In this document: positions 8,101 to 16,683 of the stretch, piece after piece | Numbering within the stretch: position 1 is the first letter of the stretch | How the letters are laid out: each line of letters opens with the position of its first letter | Source: an uncultured Lachnospiraceae bacterium | Lineage (GTDB): Bacteria > Bacillota > Clostridia > Lachnospirales > Lachnospiraceae | Direction of reading: 5' to 3' | NCBI GenBank assembly: GCA_910585625.1 | Contig: CAJUFQ010000003.1 | Span: forward strand, 98,568-162,567 | Length of the DNA stretch: 64,000 nucleotides | The notes under the pieces: generated by a model | What the model saw: the letters and a program-made list of their open reading frames with translations, nothing else | The model's database searches: none | Told to the model about the DNA's origin: nothing | Translations under genes and position numbers: made by a program

Positions 8101-8463
8101 ATGGTAAAATCTGTCGAAGAAAGCGCAAGGGAACGGAGGAATTATGTAGAGCAGGCGCGCGCCGCATTCCGCAGCCAACAGCCCGGAAACATAGAGGAGC
8201 CTGCCCCGGCAGAAGAGGCCGGAACGCCCGCTTCCACGTTTGGCATTCGTCTGGTCATTGCCCTGCTGCTGTTTGCAGGCTTTGTGTACTGCGACCAGGA
8301 GAAAATCACCTTTCAGGGAATCGGATCCAAGCAAGTCGTGGAGCAGATAGAATGGAACCCGCTCCCCGTGGAGAGATTAGACGCGTTTTTCGGTGATGTC
8401 AGCATTACCAGCACAAAGGAAAAAGCAGACACTAAGGCAGAAGTAAAGGAGCAGAACAAATGA
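8101..8463 (+). CDS. Small single-pass membrane protein, unknown function
   Basis: Predicted 120 residues. Residues 1-45 are charged and Ala/Pro/Glu-rich, followed by one hydrophobic segment (about residues 46-62, IRLVIALLLFAGFVYC) and a soluble C-terminal part of about 55 residues ending in a Lys/Glu-rich tail. I chose ATG 8101 because AGGAG at 8087-8091 precedes it at good spacing; an in-frame TTG exists at 8083. The stop overlaps the start of the following radical SAM gene (ATGA), so the two are probably co-translated. I do not recognise a family. No cysteine pairs or catalytic motif are visible. Confidence 0.7.
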   Translation: MVKSVEESARERRNYVEQARAAFRSQQPGNIEEPAPAEEAGTPASTFGIRLVIALLLFAGFVYCDQEKITFQGIGSKQVVEQIEWNPLPVERLDAFFGDVSITSTKEKADTKAEVKEQNK

Positions 8464-10322
8464 ACGAGCTTGCTTTAAGCGACGAAATATTGATGTCGGT
8501 AGATAAGCCTGCCAGGTATATCGGCAATGAAGTAAACATCATAAAGAAGAACCCGGGCGATGTGGCAATCCGTTTTGCTATGTGCTTCCCAGACGTCTAT
8601 GAAATTGGCATGTCTCATCTTGGTATCCAGATTCTATATGATATGTTCAACCAAAGGGACGATGTTTATTGCGAGCGTGTCTATTCACCCTGGGTTGATT
8701 TGCACAAAATTTTAAAACAAGAACGCATTCCATTATTTACCTTGGAAACCCAGTCTCCTGTGCGGGATATGGACTTCCTGGGAATTACAATCCAGTACGA
8801 AATGTGCTATACCAATATCCTGCAGATTCTTGATTTAAGCCAGATACCGCTGCTTGCCCATATGCGCGCAGAAGAAGACCCTCTTGTCATTGGCGGCGGG
8901 CCATGCACTTACAATCCGGAGCCTCTGGCTGATTTCTTCGACCTATTCTATATCGGGGAAGGGGAAACGCAATACGACGCCCTGTTTGACCTCTACAAAT
9001 CTGTTCGGGAGCGGGGCGGCACAAGACAGGAGTTCTTACGCGCGGCCTGCCAGATACCAGGGATTTACGTTCCCTCCCTCTATGAGGTAAGCTACAATGA
9101 AGATGGGACGATCCGGTCATTCGCGCCGAAGTATGCAGACGTTCCCCCAATAGTCCGCAAAGAGATTCAGATGGACCTGACAGACACGCTCTATCCGCGC
9201 AAGCCGCTGGTTCCCTATATCAAGGCTACGCAGGACAGGGTAGTCTTGGAAATCCAGCGTGGCTGCATCCGTGGCTGCCGGTTTTGCCAGGCCGGCATGA
9301 TTTACCGCCCCACCAGGGAGCGGGAGGTCGGGATGCTCAAGGAATGCGCCAGGGAAATGCTCGAAAGCACGGGACACGAGGAGATTTCTCTAAGCTCCCT
9401 AAGTTCCAGTGATTATAGCCAGCTGGCGGAACTTATCAATTATCTGATTGGCTTCAAAGAGAAGGGGGTCAACATTTCCCTGCCATCCTTGAGGATTGAT
9501 GCTTTTTCCTTAGATGTCATGAGTAAAGTGCAGGACGTGAGGAAGAGCAGCCTGACGTTTGCACCGGAAGCAGGCTCCCAGCGGCTTAGGAATGTCATCA
9601 ACAAAGGACTGACAGAGGAAGTGATTCTGGAAGGCGCAGGCTTGGCGTTTGCCGGAGGCTGGCAGAAAGTAAAGCTCTACTTCATGTTGGGCCTGCCAAC
9701 AGAGACAGAGGAAGACATGCGGGAAATCCCAAGGCTGGCAGAGAAAATTGCCCGCCGATACTATGAGATTCCCAAAGACCAGCGGAATGGGAAATGCCAG
9801 ATTACCATCAGTACCTCTTTCTTTGTGCCGAAGCCTTTCACGCCTTTCCAGTGGGCGGCCATGTACGCCAAAGAGGAGTATCTTGCGCGAGCCAGGATTG
9901 TTAATGAAGAGATGAAGGAACAACTGAACCGTAAGAGCTTAAAGTATAACTGGCATGAAGCAGATGTCACTGTACTGGAAGGGGTATTTGCCAGAGGTGA
10001 CCGCCGGCTGGGACAGGTCTTGCAGAAAGCATATGAAAAAGGCTGCATTTTTGATGCCTGGTCAGAGTTCTTTGATAATGGAAAATGGATGGAGGCTTTC
10101 CGGGAATGCGGCATATCCATTGATTTCTATAATCTGCGCAAGCGGGAGCTGGATGAAATCCTGCCCTGGGACTTTATTGACTGCGGTGTGTCAAAATCCT
10201 TCTTACGCCGGGAATGGCAGCATGCCCAGGACGGGAAGGTAACCCCTAATTGCAGAATGCAGTGCAGCGGCTGTGGCGCGGCACAGTTCCAAGGAGGTGT
10301 TTGTCTTGAACATCAGGATTAA
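8460..10322 (+). CDS. TIGR03960-type radical SAM protein with B12-binding-like N terminus
   Basis: Member of a radical SAM family that is nearly always followed by a DUF2344 (TIGR03936) gene, as here. The N-terminal 200 residues resemble a cobalamin-binding-like fold (CFPDVYEIGMSHLG; VIGGGPCTYNPEPLADFFD). The Fe-S motif CIRGCRFC gives C269, C273 and C276. The C terminus has a further cysteine cluster (NCRMQCSGCGAAQFQGGVC) that could bind another metal. 620 residues. Substrate unknown; neighbourhood with RNase G and L21 suggests RNA or ribosome modification, an inference from context only. Confidence 0.9.
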   Translation: MNELALSDEILMSVDKPARYIGNEVNIIKKNPGDVAIRFAMCFPDVYEIGMSHLGIQILYDMFNQRDDVYCERVYSPWVDLHKILKQERIPLFTLETQSPVRDMDFLGITIQYEMCYTNILQILDLSQIPLLAHMRAEEDPLVIGGGPCTYNPEPLADFFDLFYIGEGETQYDALFDLYKSVRERGGTRQEFLRAACQIPGIYVPSLYEVSYNEDGTIRSFAPKYADVPPIVRKEIQMDLTDTLYPRKPLVPYIKATQDRVVLEIQRGCIRGCRFCQAGMIYRPTREREVGMLKECAREMLESTGHEEISLSSLSSSDYSQLAELINYLIGFKEKGVNISLPSLRIDAFSLDVMSKVQDVRKSSLTFAPEAGSQRLRNVINKGLTEEVILEGAGLAFAGGWQKVKLYFMLGLPTETEEDMREIPRLAEKIARRYYEIPKDQRNGKCQITISTSFFVPKPFTPFQWAAMYAKEEYLARARIVNEEMKEQLNRKSLKYNWHEADVTVLEGVFARGDRRLGQVLQKAYEKGCIFDAWSEFFDNGKWMEAFRECGISIDFYNLRKRELDEILPWDFIDCGVSKSFLRREWQHAQDGKVTPNCRMQCSGCGAAQFQGGVCLEHQD

Positions 10323-11190
10323 GTTTCAGAAATATGGCTCAATGAAATTTATCGGGCATCTGGATATGATGCGCTATTTTCAGAAAGCAATCCGCCGTGC
10401 CGATATTGACATTGCTTACTCTGAGGGCTACAGCCCCCATCAAATTATGTCTTTTGCCGCTCCGCTGGGCGTAGGTGTTACCAGTGACGGCGAGTATTTT
10501 GATATTGAAGCTAAAACTTCCAGATCCAGTGCAGAATCTATCCAGGCATTGAACGAGGTGATGGCTGAGGGGATAACCGTACTGGAATACAAGCGTCTGC
10601 CAGACACGGCAAAGACTTCCATGTCCTTGGTGGCCGCCGCCGATTACCTGGCTTTTGCCAAACCTGGCTATGCACCGCTTGCCGAAACGCTGGAGGAGCT
10701 TCAGGCAAAGGTTCAGGTTTTTTATGAAAGCCAGGAAAAAATCTGCATTACCAAACAGACAAAAAAACGCGAGATAGAAATGGATCTGAAGCCGTTCATC
10801 TACCAGATGGAAGCCTTAAACTTGCATTCTGCGGAGGCGTTAACTGCCTATGGCGTGAAAAATCCGCAGATTCTTGCCAGAGGCAGTGAAACAACGTCTA
10901 GCTGTGCCCCAGCCTTGTTTCTGAAAGTCTGCACCGGGAGTTCTGACAACATCAAGCCGGAACTGGCGTTAGAGGCGTTCTGCCGTTTCCAGGGGATTCC
11001 TTACGAAGCATTTTCGTTCCAGATTCACCGCCTGGAAGTTTACGCAAAGGCAGATGAGATTCCGGTAAAGGGAGAACATGAACGGAAATCATATCAAGCC
11101 TATCTGGACAAGCAGAGAAAAGCTTATGAGAAAAAAGGGGAGGCATTTCCGCAATTTCTTACATTAGGGGAACTTGGAAGGGATGTATGA
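10306..11190 (+). CDS. DUF2344 / TIGR03936 radical-SAM-associated protein
   Basis: Partner of the upstream radical SAM enzyme; in some lineages the two are fused. Begins NIRIKFQKYGSMKFIGHLDMMRYFQKAIRRA, typical of the family. I chose the TTG at 10306 because AAGGAGG (10291-10297) lies 8 nt upstream and homologues begin at this point; the upstream in-frame ATG at 10273 would overlap the previous gene far more. It overlaps the upstream gene by 17 bp. Predicted 294 residues. No catalytic motif is evident; probably a substrate-recruiting or RNA-binding partner. Confidence 0.85.
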   Translation: MNIRIKFQKYGSMKFIGHLDMMRYFQKAIRRADIDIAYSEGYSPHQIMSFAAPLGVGVTSDGEYFDIEAKTSRSSAESIQALNEVMAEGITVLEYKRLPDTAKTSMSLVAAADYLAFAKPGYAPLAETLEELQAKVQVFYESQEKICITKQTKKREIEMDLKPFIYQMEALNLHSAEALTAYGVKNPQILARGSETTSSCAPALFLKVCTGSSDNIKPELALEAFCRFQGIPYEAFSFQIHRLEVYAKADEIPVKGEHERKSYQAYLDKQRKAYEKKGEAFPQFLTLGELGRDV

Positions 11191-11196
11191 CAGGAC

Positions 11197-12384
11197 ATGG
11201 ACAATACATTGGTAATAACAAAACTTAGTCGGAACAAAAAACATTTTCTTGCAACCGCGCTCTACCATCGGAGGCAGCTGATGGAGATATCGCTGGAACC
11301 GCTGGATGGGCAGGGCATCCTGGGGAACATTTATGTAGGAAGGGTGAAAGACATCGTCAAAAATCTCAACGCGGCTTTTATTGAGATTGCGCCAGGTTTT
11401 CCGTGCTATTTTAATCTGGATGACTTGAAAAATCCTTTATATGTTAAGAAAACCAACAGCCCCCGCATGGTGCAGGGGGATGAGGTTGTTGTTCAGGTAG
11501 TGCGGGAGAGCAGCATGGGCAAACCGCCCAAAGTCAGCACAAATCTCAATTTCTCCGGGAAATACCTTGTCCTTACAAGTGAAACGCATTCGTTGGGGAT
11601 TTCCAGGAAATTGGATGCAGAAACTAAAAAAAGGCTTCGGGAATCTATAGATTTCACAAAAGGTAACGGTTTCGGGCTGATTATCCGCACGAACGCAGCC
11701 CATGCGCCTATAGAGGAGATAGAAGCTGAGTACCATAAGCTTTGCCAGCAGTACCATAAGCTAAAGGAGACGGCCATACACCGGACAGCCTTCAGCTGTT
11801 TGAAGAAAGAGCCTCCGGAATATCTGCATATCCTTCAGGATATTAAGGACGAACAGCTGGATGCTGTCATCACAGACGACAAGGAGGTTTATGGACAAGT
11901 CCGGCAATATCTGGAGCAGTTTCCCCAGCAGGCATATGGGCTGACGCTCTATGAAGATCCTATGTTAAGCCTCAATAAACTTTATAGCCTGGATGTGCGG
12001 CTGGAGGAGGCGTTGCGCGAGCGGGTCTGGCTGAAATCCGGCGGCTACCTCATCATCCAGCCGACAGAAGCGCTGACGGTCATTGATGTGAATTCAGGGA
12101 AGAGTATTGCCCGCAAAAAAGCCCAGGAGCATTACCTTAAGATTAATCTGGAAGCGGCAAAGGAAATTGCCCGCCAGCTGCGCCTGCGGAACCTGTCAGG
12201 GATTATCGTCGCTGATTTTATCGACATGAAATCAGATGCTGACAATCAGACCTTGCTGCAAACACTCCGTGAAAGTGTCCGCACTGACCGCGTTATGGTG
12301 CAGATCGTGGACATGACGAAGTTACATCTTGTGGAAATCACGCGAAAGAAGATTAAAAAGCCTCTGGCGGAGCAGCTGGGCTGA
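11197..12384 (+). CDS. rng: Rne/Rng family ribonuclease (RNase G-like), no zinc-link
   Basis: Endoribonuclease of the RNase E/G family, acting on 5'-monophosphorylated RNAs. The S1 domain spans about residues 37-115 (GNIYVGRVKDIVKNLNAAFIEI). The catalytic metal-binding aspartates are in VIDVNSGKS and VADFIDMKSD. The protein stops at 395 residues right after TRKKIKKPLAEQLG, where E. coli RNase G/E continues into the CPxCxG zinc-link that supports tetramerisation; that motif is missing. The gene lies directly before rplU, a frequent arrangement in bacteria. Confidence 0.92.
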   Translation: MDNTLVITKLSRNKKHFLATALYHRRQLMEISLEPLDGQGILGNIYVGRVKDIVKNLNAAFIEIAPGFPCYFNLDDLKNPLYVKKTNSPRMVQGDEVVVQVVRESSMGKPPKVSTNLNFSGKYLVLTSETHSLGISRKLDAETKKRLRESIDFTKGNGFGLIIRTNAAHAPIEEIEAEYHKLCQQYHKLKETAIHRTAFSCLKKEPPEYLHILQDIKDEQLDAVITDDKEVYGQVRQYLEQFPQQAYGLTLYEDPMLSLNKLYSLDVRLEEALRERVWLKSGGYLIIQPTEALTVIDVNSGKSIARKKAQEHYLKINLEAAKEIARQLRLRNLSGIIVADFIDMKSDADNQTLLQTLRESVRTDRVMVQIVDMTKLHLVEITRKKIKKPLAEQLG

Positions 12385-12452
12385 TGCGGCCTGTTCCCTA
12401 TAGCCAATGGCCGGAGAAAGTGAAAGCGGTTCGGAAAACATTTCCAAAATGG

Positions 12453-12481
12453 TTGACACATCCTGTCTTTTGTGCTAATCT
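12453..12481 (+). promoter_or_regulatory. Promoter of the L21-L27 operon
   Basis: Consensus TTGACA at 12453-12458 and TAATCT at 12476-12481 with 17 bp between them; the -10 is preceded by TGC, an extended -10 element that can offset the weaker hexamer. Confidence 0.7.
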
Positions 12482-12487
12482 ATATTA

Positions 12488-12555
12488 GTGTGCCGCACAG
12501 TGAGGTTTTGAAGTCTGCGAAAGCAGCACCGTAACTGGCGAGTAATGATAATAGG
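12488..12555 (+). ncRNA. Ribosomal protein L21 leader (autoregulatory 5' UTR element)
   Basis: The roughly 75-nt leader between the promoter and rplU contains GCCGCACAGTGAGG, a small CTGCGAAAGCAG hairpin (GAAA-type loop), and the conserved 3' part GGCGAGTAATGATAATAGGAGGTG that I associate with the Firmicute L21 leader. By family knowledge L21 binds such leaders to regulate the operon. Boundaries are approximate and a covariance model search was not possible. Confidence 0.65.
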
Positions 12556-12564
12556 AGGTGCCAT

Positions 12565-12870
12565 ATGTACGCAATTATAGCAACAGGTGGTAAGCAGTAC
12601 AAAGTATCCGAAGGCGATATCATTACCATTGAAAAGCTTGGCGTTGAGGCTGGCGAAAAAGTTACTTTCGATAACGTGTTGGCAGTAAGCAGCGATTCCA
12701 TGAAGGTTGGAGACGACGTAGCGAATGCAACAGTAGAAGCTTCTGTAGTGGAAAACGGCAGAGGAAAAAAAGTTATCGTATACAAGTACAAGAGAAAAAC
12801 CGGCTATCACAAGAAGAACGGTCACAGACAGTCCTTCACCAAGGTTAAGATTGAAAAGATTAATGGCTAA
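12565..12870 (+). CDS. rplU: 50S ribosomal protein L21
   Basis: Early-assembly large-subunit protein contacting 23S rRNA. Opens MYAIIATGGKQYKV and carries the C-terminal basic signature YKYKRKTGYHKKNGHRQ, both diagnostic. Full length at 101 residues. RBS TAGGAGGTG lies just before the ATG, overlapping the end of the L21 leader. Confidence 0.98.
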   Translation: MYAIIATGGKQYKVSEGDIITIEKLGVEAGEKVTFDNVLAVSSDSMKVGDDVANATVEASVVENGRGKKVIVYKYKRKTGYHKKNGHRQSFTKVKIEKING

Positions 12871-12887
12871 TCGATAAGGAAATTGTT

Positions 12888-13217
12888 ATGATTCAAGTAA
12901 CGATTTTTGAAAACCAAGCGAAAGAGTACACTGCATTTCGCTGCATGGGACATGCAGGCTATGCCGTTTCTGGAGAAGATATCGTGTGCGCTGCCGTCTC
13001 CGCATTGGTCATCAATGCCATCAATTCCGTGGAACAGCTTGTTTCCGATGGATTTGATTTAAATACCGAGCAAGAATGCGGCCTCATAGATTTTTCCCTG
13101 AGAGATGGGTATTCCCCGGAATCTCTGCTGTTAATCCAATCGCTGGTTTTAGGCTTACAAGGAATACAAAAAAATTACGGAACTGAATATATGACGCTTA
13201 TATTCAAGGAGGTGTAA
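12888..13217 (+). CDS. prp: Ribosomal-processing cysteine protease Prp
   Basis: Cleaves the N-terminal extension of L27, encoded immediately downstream. H22 (CMGHAGYA) and C34 (DIVCAAVSAL) match the numbering of the catalytic His/Cys dyad known for the Staphylococcus aureus enzyme. 109 residues, standard length. Located between rplU and rpmA, as in other Firmicutes, Fusobacteria and relatives that make an extended L27. Only 3 bases separate it from rpmA, and its 3' end contains the rpmA RBS (GGAGGTG). Confidence 0.95.
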   Translation: MIQVTIFENQAKEYTAFRCMGHAGYAVSGEDIVCAAVSALVINAINSVEQLVSDGFDLNTEQECGLIDFSLRDGYSPESLLLIQSLVLGLQGIQKNYGTEYMTLIFKEV

Positions 13218-13220
13218 GGC

Positions 13221-13511
13221 ATGTTGAATATGAACCTTCAATTTTTTGCCCACAAGAAGGGAGTCGGCTCTACCAAGAACGGCAGGGATTCCGAGTCCAA
13301 GCGGCTGGGTGCGAAGAGGGCTGACGGACAGTTTGTCAAGGCTGGCAATATTTTATACAGACAGCGTGGCACAAAGATTCATCCGGGTGTGAATGTTGGA
13401 ATCGGCGGCGATGATACCTTATATGCTAAGGTTGACGGCGTGTTACGGTTTGAAAGAAAAGGAAGAAGCAAAAAGCAGGCTTCCGTATATCCGGTGGCAA
13501 GCAACGAATAA
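13221..13511 (+). CDS. rpmA: 50S ribosomal protein L27 with cleavable leader
   Basis: L27 contacts the peptidyl-transferase centre with its N terminus. The protein begins MLNMNLQFF followed by AHKKGVGSTKNGRDS; the first nine residues match the Firmicute leader removed by Prp, leaving Ala-His-Lys-Lys as the mature end. 96 residues. Co-encoded with Prp at 12888-13217. Unprocessed L27 would be expected to block the ribosome, from work in S. aureus. Confidence 0.98.
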   Translation: MLNMNLQFFAHKKGVGSTKNGRDSESKRLGAKRADGQFVKAGNILYRQRGTKIHPGVNVGIGGDDTLYAKVDGVLRFERKGRSKKQASVYPVASNE

Positions 13512-13531
13512 GACAGTATCTAATACGACTG

Positions 13532-13566
13532 ATAGACTCGACTCAATAGCCGGGTCTATTCTTTTC
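13532..13566 (+). terminator. Probable terminator/attenuator between rpmA and obg
   Basis: Stem ATAGACTCG (13532-13540) pairs with CGGGTCTAT (13551-13559), including one U-G wobble, with a 10-nt loop and then TCTTTTC. A weak T-tract suggests partial termination after the ribosomal genes, with obg expressed by read-through. Confidence 0.5.
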
Positions 13567-13580
13567 ATGAGGTAAATGAA

Positions 13581-14870
13581 ATGTTTGCAGACAATGCGAA
13601 AATTATTATAATATCGGGAAAAGGCGGCGACGGCCATGTCTCTTTCCGGCGGGAAAAATATGTTCCGAACGGTGGACCGGACGGCGGTGACGGCGGCCAT
13701 GGCGGCAACTTGATTTTTGAAGTAGACGAAGGGCTCAACACGCTTGCAGATTTCCGCCACAGACGGAAATACGCAGCTGGTAACGGAGAAGAGGGCGGGA
13801 AGCGCAACTGCTCCGGGAAAAGAGGCGAAGATCTTATACTGAAAGTCCCTGCCGGGACGATTATCCGGGATGCTGCCACGGATCAGGTCATTGCAGATAT
13901 GTCTGGTGAGAATACGAGGCAAGTTGTCCTGCGAGGTGGGAAAGGCGGGCTGGGCAACCAGCATTTCGCGACTGCTACAATGCAGGCACCGAAATATGCG
14001 CAGCCTGGGCAACCTGGCATTGAGCTTGAAGTCCGCCTGGAATTGAAAGTGATTGCAGACGTCGGGCTGGTAGGATTCCCTAACGTCGGGAAGTCCACGT
14101 TGCTTTCTAGGGTAAGCAACGCACGCCCCAAAATTGCAAATTATCATTTTACCACATTGAACCCTAATCTAGGCGTCGTGGATTTAGACGGAGCCAGCGG
14201 ATTTGTCATAGCGGACATTCCAGGGCTGATAGAAGGAGCTGCCGATGGCGTTGGGCTGGGACATGATTTCCTGCGTCATATTGAGCGGACGAAGGTGATG
14301 ATTCACATTGTAGATGCCGCTTCTGTGGAAGGCAGGGATCCGATAGAGGATATCTATGCGATAAACAAGGAGTTGGAATCTTATAATCCAGAACTGCTTA
14401 AGAAGCCTCAGGTCATTGCCGCTAACAAGATTGACGCTATTTATGATGAGTCAGAAAGCGCCATTCCGGCCCTTAAGAAAGAATTTGAGGCAAAGGGGAT
14501 AGAGGTGTTCCCGATTTCTGCTGTCAGCGGGCAGGGAATAAAGGAACTGCTTTATCATGTACAAGATTTGTTGTCCAAGCTGGATGATACACCGATTGTT
14601 TACGAACAGGAATTCTACCCTGAAATGCTGGCGTTTACAGAAGAGGCCTATACGGTTGAATATGATGGCAAAGAGAATATGTATGTGGTAGAAGGGCCGA
14701 AAATTGAGAAAATGCTGGGCTATACGAATATCGACTCAGAGAAAGGCTTTCTCTTTTTCCAGAAATTCCTCCGCGAGCAGGGTATCCTTGAAAAACTGGA
14801 AGAACTTGGAATTTCTGAGGGAGACACGGTTCGTATGTATGGGTTGCAGTTTGATTATTACAAAAACTGA
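13581..14870 (+). CDS. obg: Obg/CgtA GTPase
   Basis: Essential ribosome-assembly GTPase linked to stress and sporulation control. The glycine-rich OBG domain covers about residues 1-158 (GGDGGHGG, GGKGGLGNQ). The G domain follows with GFPNVGKS (P-loop), DIPGLIEGA (switch II) and NKID. The C-terminal OCT domain (YTNIDSEKGFLFFQKFLREQGI) spans about 345-425. 429 residues. Placement after L27 is conserved. Confidence 0.97.
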   Translation: MFADNAKIIIISGKGGDGHVSFRREKYVPNGGPDGGDGGHGGNLIFEVDEGLNTLADFRHRRKYAAGNGEEGGKRNCSGKRGEDLILKVPAGTIIRDAATDQVIADMSGENTRQVVLRGGKGGLGNQHFATATMQAPKYAQPGQPGIELEVRLELKVIADVGLVGFPNVGKSTLLSRVSNARPKIANYHFTTLNPNLGVVDLDGASGFVIADIPGLIEGAADGVGLGHDFLRHIERTKVMIHIVDAASVEGRDPIEDIYAINKELESYNPELLKKPQVIAANKIDAIYDESESAIPALKKEFEAKGIEVFPISAVSGQGIKELLYHVQDLLSKLDDTPIVYEQEFYPEMLAFTEEAYTVEYDGKENMYVVEGPKIEKMLGYTNIDSEKGFLFFQKFLREQGILEKLEELGISEGDTVRMYGLQFDYYKN

Positions 14871-15010
14871 TTGTACAATCAATAATGTAGCAGATGACGC
14901 AAGCAATAAATAAAGCAGATAGTGCAAACAATAGCAAAGATAATATAAGCAATAACAAACGTATATTGCGGCAGAGGTAGTGCAAAATACTTACAGAAAG
15001 GAAATATGTG

Positions 15011-15301
15011 ATGACAAGCAAACAACGTGCTTATTTAAAGAGCCTTGCCGGCAGCATTACGCCGATTCTCCAAGTGGGTAAGTCAAGCCTGACGCCGGAA
15101 ATCGTGATTGCGGCGGACGAGGCCCTTGAGAAGAGAGAATTGATTAAGATTTCCGTATTGAAAAACTGCTTTGACGAACCGAATGAGCTGGCAGATACAA
15201 TCGCGGACAGGACACATTCACAGGTCGTCCAGGTAATTGGAAAGAAGATTGTTCTGTATCGTCAGGCAAAGAACAACCCCAAAATCCAGCTGCCAAAATA
15301 G
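15011..15301 (+). CDS. yhbY: YhbY-type CRM-domain RNA-binding protein
   Basis: Single CRM (KH-like) domain of about 96 residues that associates with pre-50S particles. Diagnostic start TSKQRAYLKSLAGSITPILQVGKSSLTPE, including the family's G-K-S loop. I prefer ATG 15011; an in-frame GTG at 15008 is equally close to the AGAAAGGAA ribosome site. It is separated from obg by 140 bp of A-rich, non-coding DNA. Confidence 0.93.
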   Translation: MTSKQRAYLKSLAGSITPILQVGKSSLTPEIVIAADEALEKRELIKISVLKNCFDEPNELADTIADRTHSQVVQVIGKKIVLYRQAKNNPKIQLPK

Positions 15302-15417
15302 CGAAGCCTCCGATGTGGAAGCGGCTGCTATCCATTGGTCAGTGAAAGAAGCTGGCTCGTGATATAAGAAAATAATATCAAGATTAAATTTTTACAAACA
15401 AGGCGAAGGATGCAGCT

Positions 15418-16053
15418 ATGGAGATTAACAGGCATAGAGACAATACAAACCGGCGGATTGGCATTATGGGGGGCGCTTTCAATCCCATCCATTATGGGCA
15501 TTTAATGATTGCGGAGAATGCCCGGGAGCAATTTTCCTTAGAACAGGTACTGTTTGTTCCGACAGGACGTTCCCCGCTGAAACATAAACAACAGGTTACT
15601 GATAAAGTTCACAGATGCGCTATGGTAAATCTGGCAATCTCGGACAACCCTTGGTTTGCTTTAGATAAGGTCGAGATAAATTCCCCTGAAATCAGCTATA
15701 CATTCCTTACAGTCGAGAAATTAAAGGAATATTTTATATCTTCGGAACTGTTTTTTATTTTAGGTGCAGACTCATTGTTTGATTTTGAATCCTGGCGGAG
15801 CCCGGAATTGATTCTTAAAAATTGCAGTATCCTGGCTGCATACCGGGAACATCAAAGACAGGAGGAATTCTTCGAGCAGATTGCATATTTGAATGAAAAA
15901 TATCCTCAGAAGTTCTGTCCATTAGACACCCCCAATTTGGAAGTCTCCTCCCAGGAAATCCGCCAGAGAGTGAACGAGGGGAGAAGCATCCGCTATTTAG
16001 TCCCAGAAGCAGTGGAAACTTACATAAGAGATAACAAGTTATATTTAGATTAA
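15418..16053 (+). CDS. nadD: Nicotinate-nucleotide adenylyltransferase
   Basis: Transfers AMP from ATP to nicotinate mononucleotide, the penultimate step of NAD synthesis. Nucleotidyltransferase motif GGAFNPIHYGHLMIAENA is at about residues 18-35 and the second ATP motif is SSQEIRQRV near residue 182. 211 residues, about 10 longer at the N terminus than most, but AAGGATG precedes this ATG. Forms a compact set with yqeK and rsfS. Confidence 0.96.
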   Translation: MEINRHRDNTNRRIGIMGGAFNPIHYGHLMIAENAREQFSLEQVLFVPTGRSPLKHKQQVTDKVHRCAMVNLAISDNPWFALDKVEINSPEISYTFLTVEKLKEYFISSELFFILGADSLFDFESWRSPELILKNCSILAAYREHQRQEEFFEQIAYLNEKYPQKFCPLDTPNLEVSSQEIRQRVNEGRSIRYLVPEAVETYIRDNKLYLD

Positions 16054-16077
16054 AAGAAAAGGGGATGTTCTGAGAAG

Positions 16078-16650
16078 ATGACACGAAAAAAAATAGAAAA
16101 GAAACTGAGAAAAAACCTGGACAAGGAGCGGTTCCGGCATACGGTGGGCGTCATGTATACAGCAGCCGCTTTGGCCATGGCCCACCAGTCAGACATGGAA
16201 CAGGCAATGTACGCAGGGCTTCTTCATGACTGCGCAAAGTGCATTCCTAATGGAGAGAAACTGCAGCTGTGTGAAGAATATGGGATACCTGTCCGCAGTT
16301 CGGAGCGAAGATGTCCATTTCTGCTTCATGCGAAACTCGGCGCATATTTTGCTAAGCATAAGTTTAAGGTAGATGACCCGGAAATCCTGCAGGCAATCGA
16401 ATTGCATACGACTGGTAAAGCAGGAATGGGGACTTTAGACAAAATCATATATATTGCAGATTACATTGAGCCCAACCGTAAAGAAGCCCCTAATCTTCCG
16501 GAAATACGCAAGCTTGCATTTGAAGATTTAGACAGAGCTATGCTGCAGATTCTTGGTGACACTCTGGACTATCTAAAGGAAAAGGGCGGAGAGCAAGATT
16601 CCATGACATTACAAGCATATGAGTATTTTCATGATAAGTTAACCCCCTGA
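16078..16650 (+). CDS. yqeK: YqeK HD-domain hydrolase (symmetrical Ap4A hydrolase family)
   Basis: HD-superfamily phosphohydrolase that by family knowledge splits diadenosine tetraphosphate into two ADP. Metal-ligand pattern is visible: RFRHTVGV (first His), GLLHDCAK (HD pair near 51-52), LHAKLGAYF and IELHTTG further on. 190 residues. The nadD-yqeK-rsfS order is the standard Firmicute arrangement. Confidence 0.95.
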   Translation: MTRKKIEKKLRKNLDKERFRHTVGVMYTAAALAMAHQSDMEQAMYAGLLHDCAKCIPNGEKLQLCEEYGIPVRSSERRCPFLLHAKLGAYFAKHKFKVDDPEILQAIELHTTGKAGMGTLDKIIYIADYIEPNRKEAPNLPEIRKLAFEDLDRAMLQILGDTLDYLKEKGGEQDSMTLQAYEYFHDKLTP

Positions 16651-16683
16651 ACCTATGAAATTTATTAAAAGGAGAGGAACATT

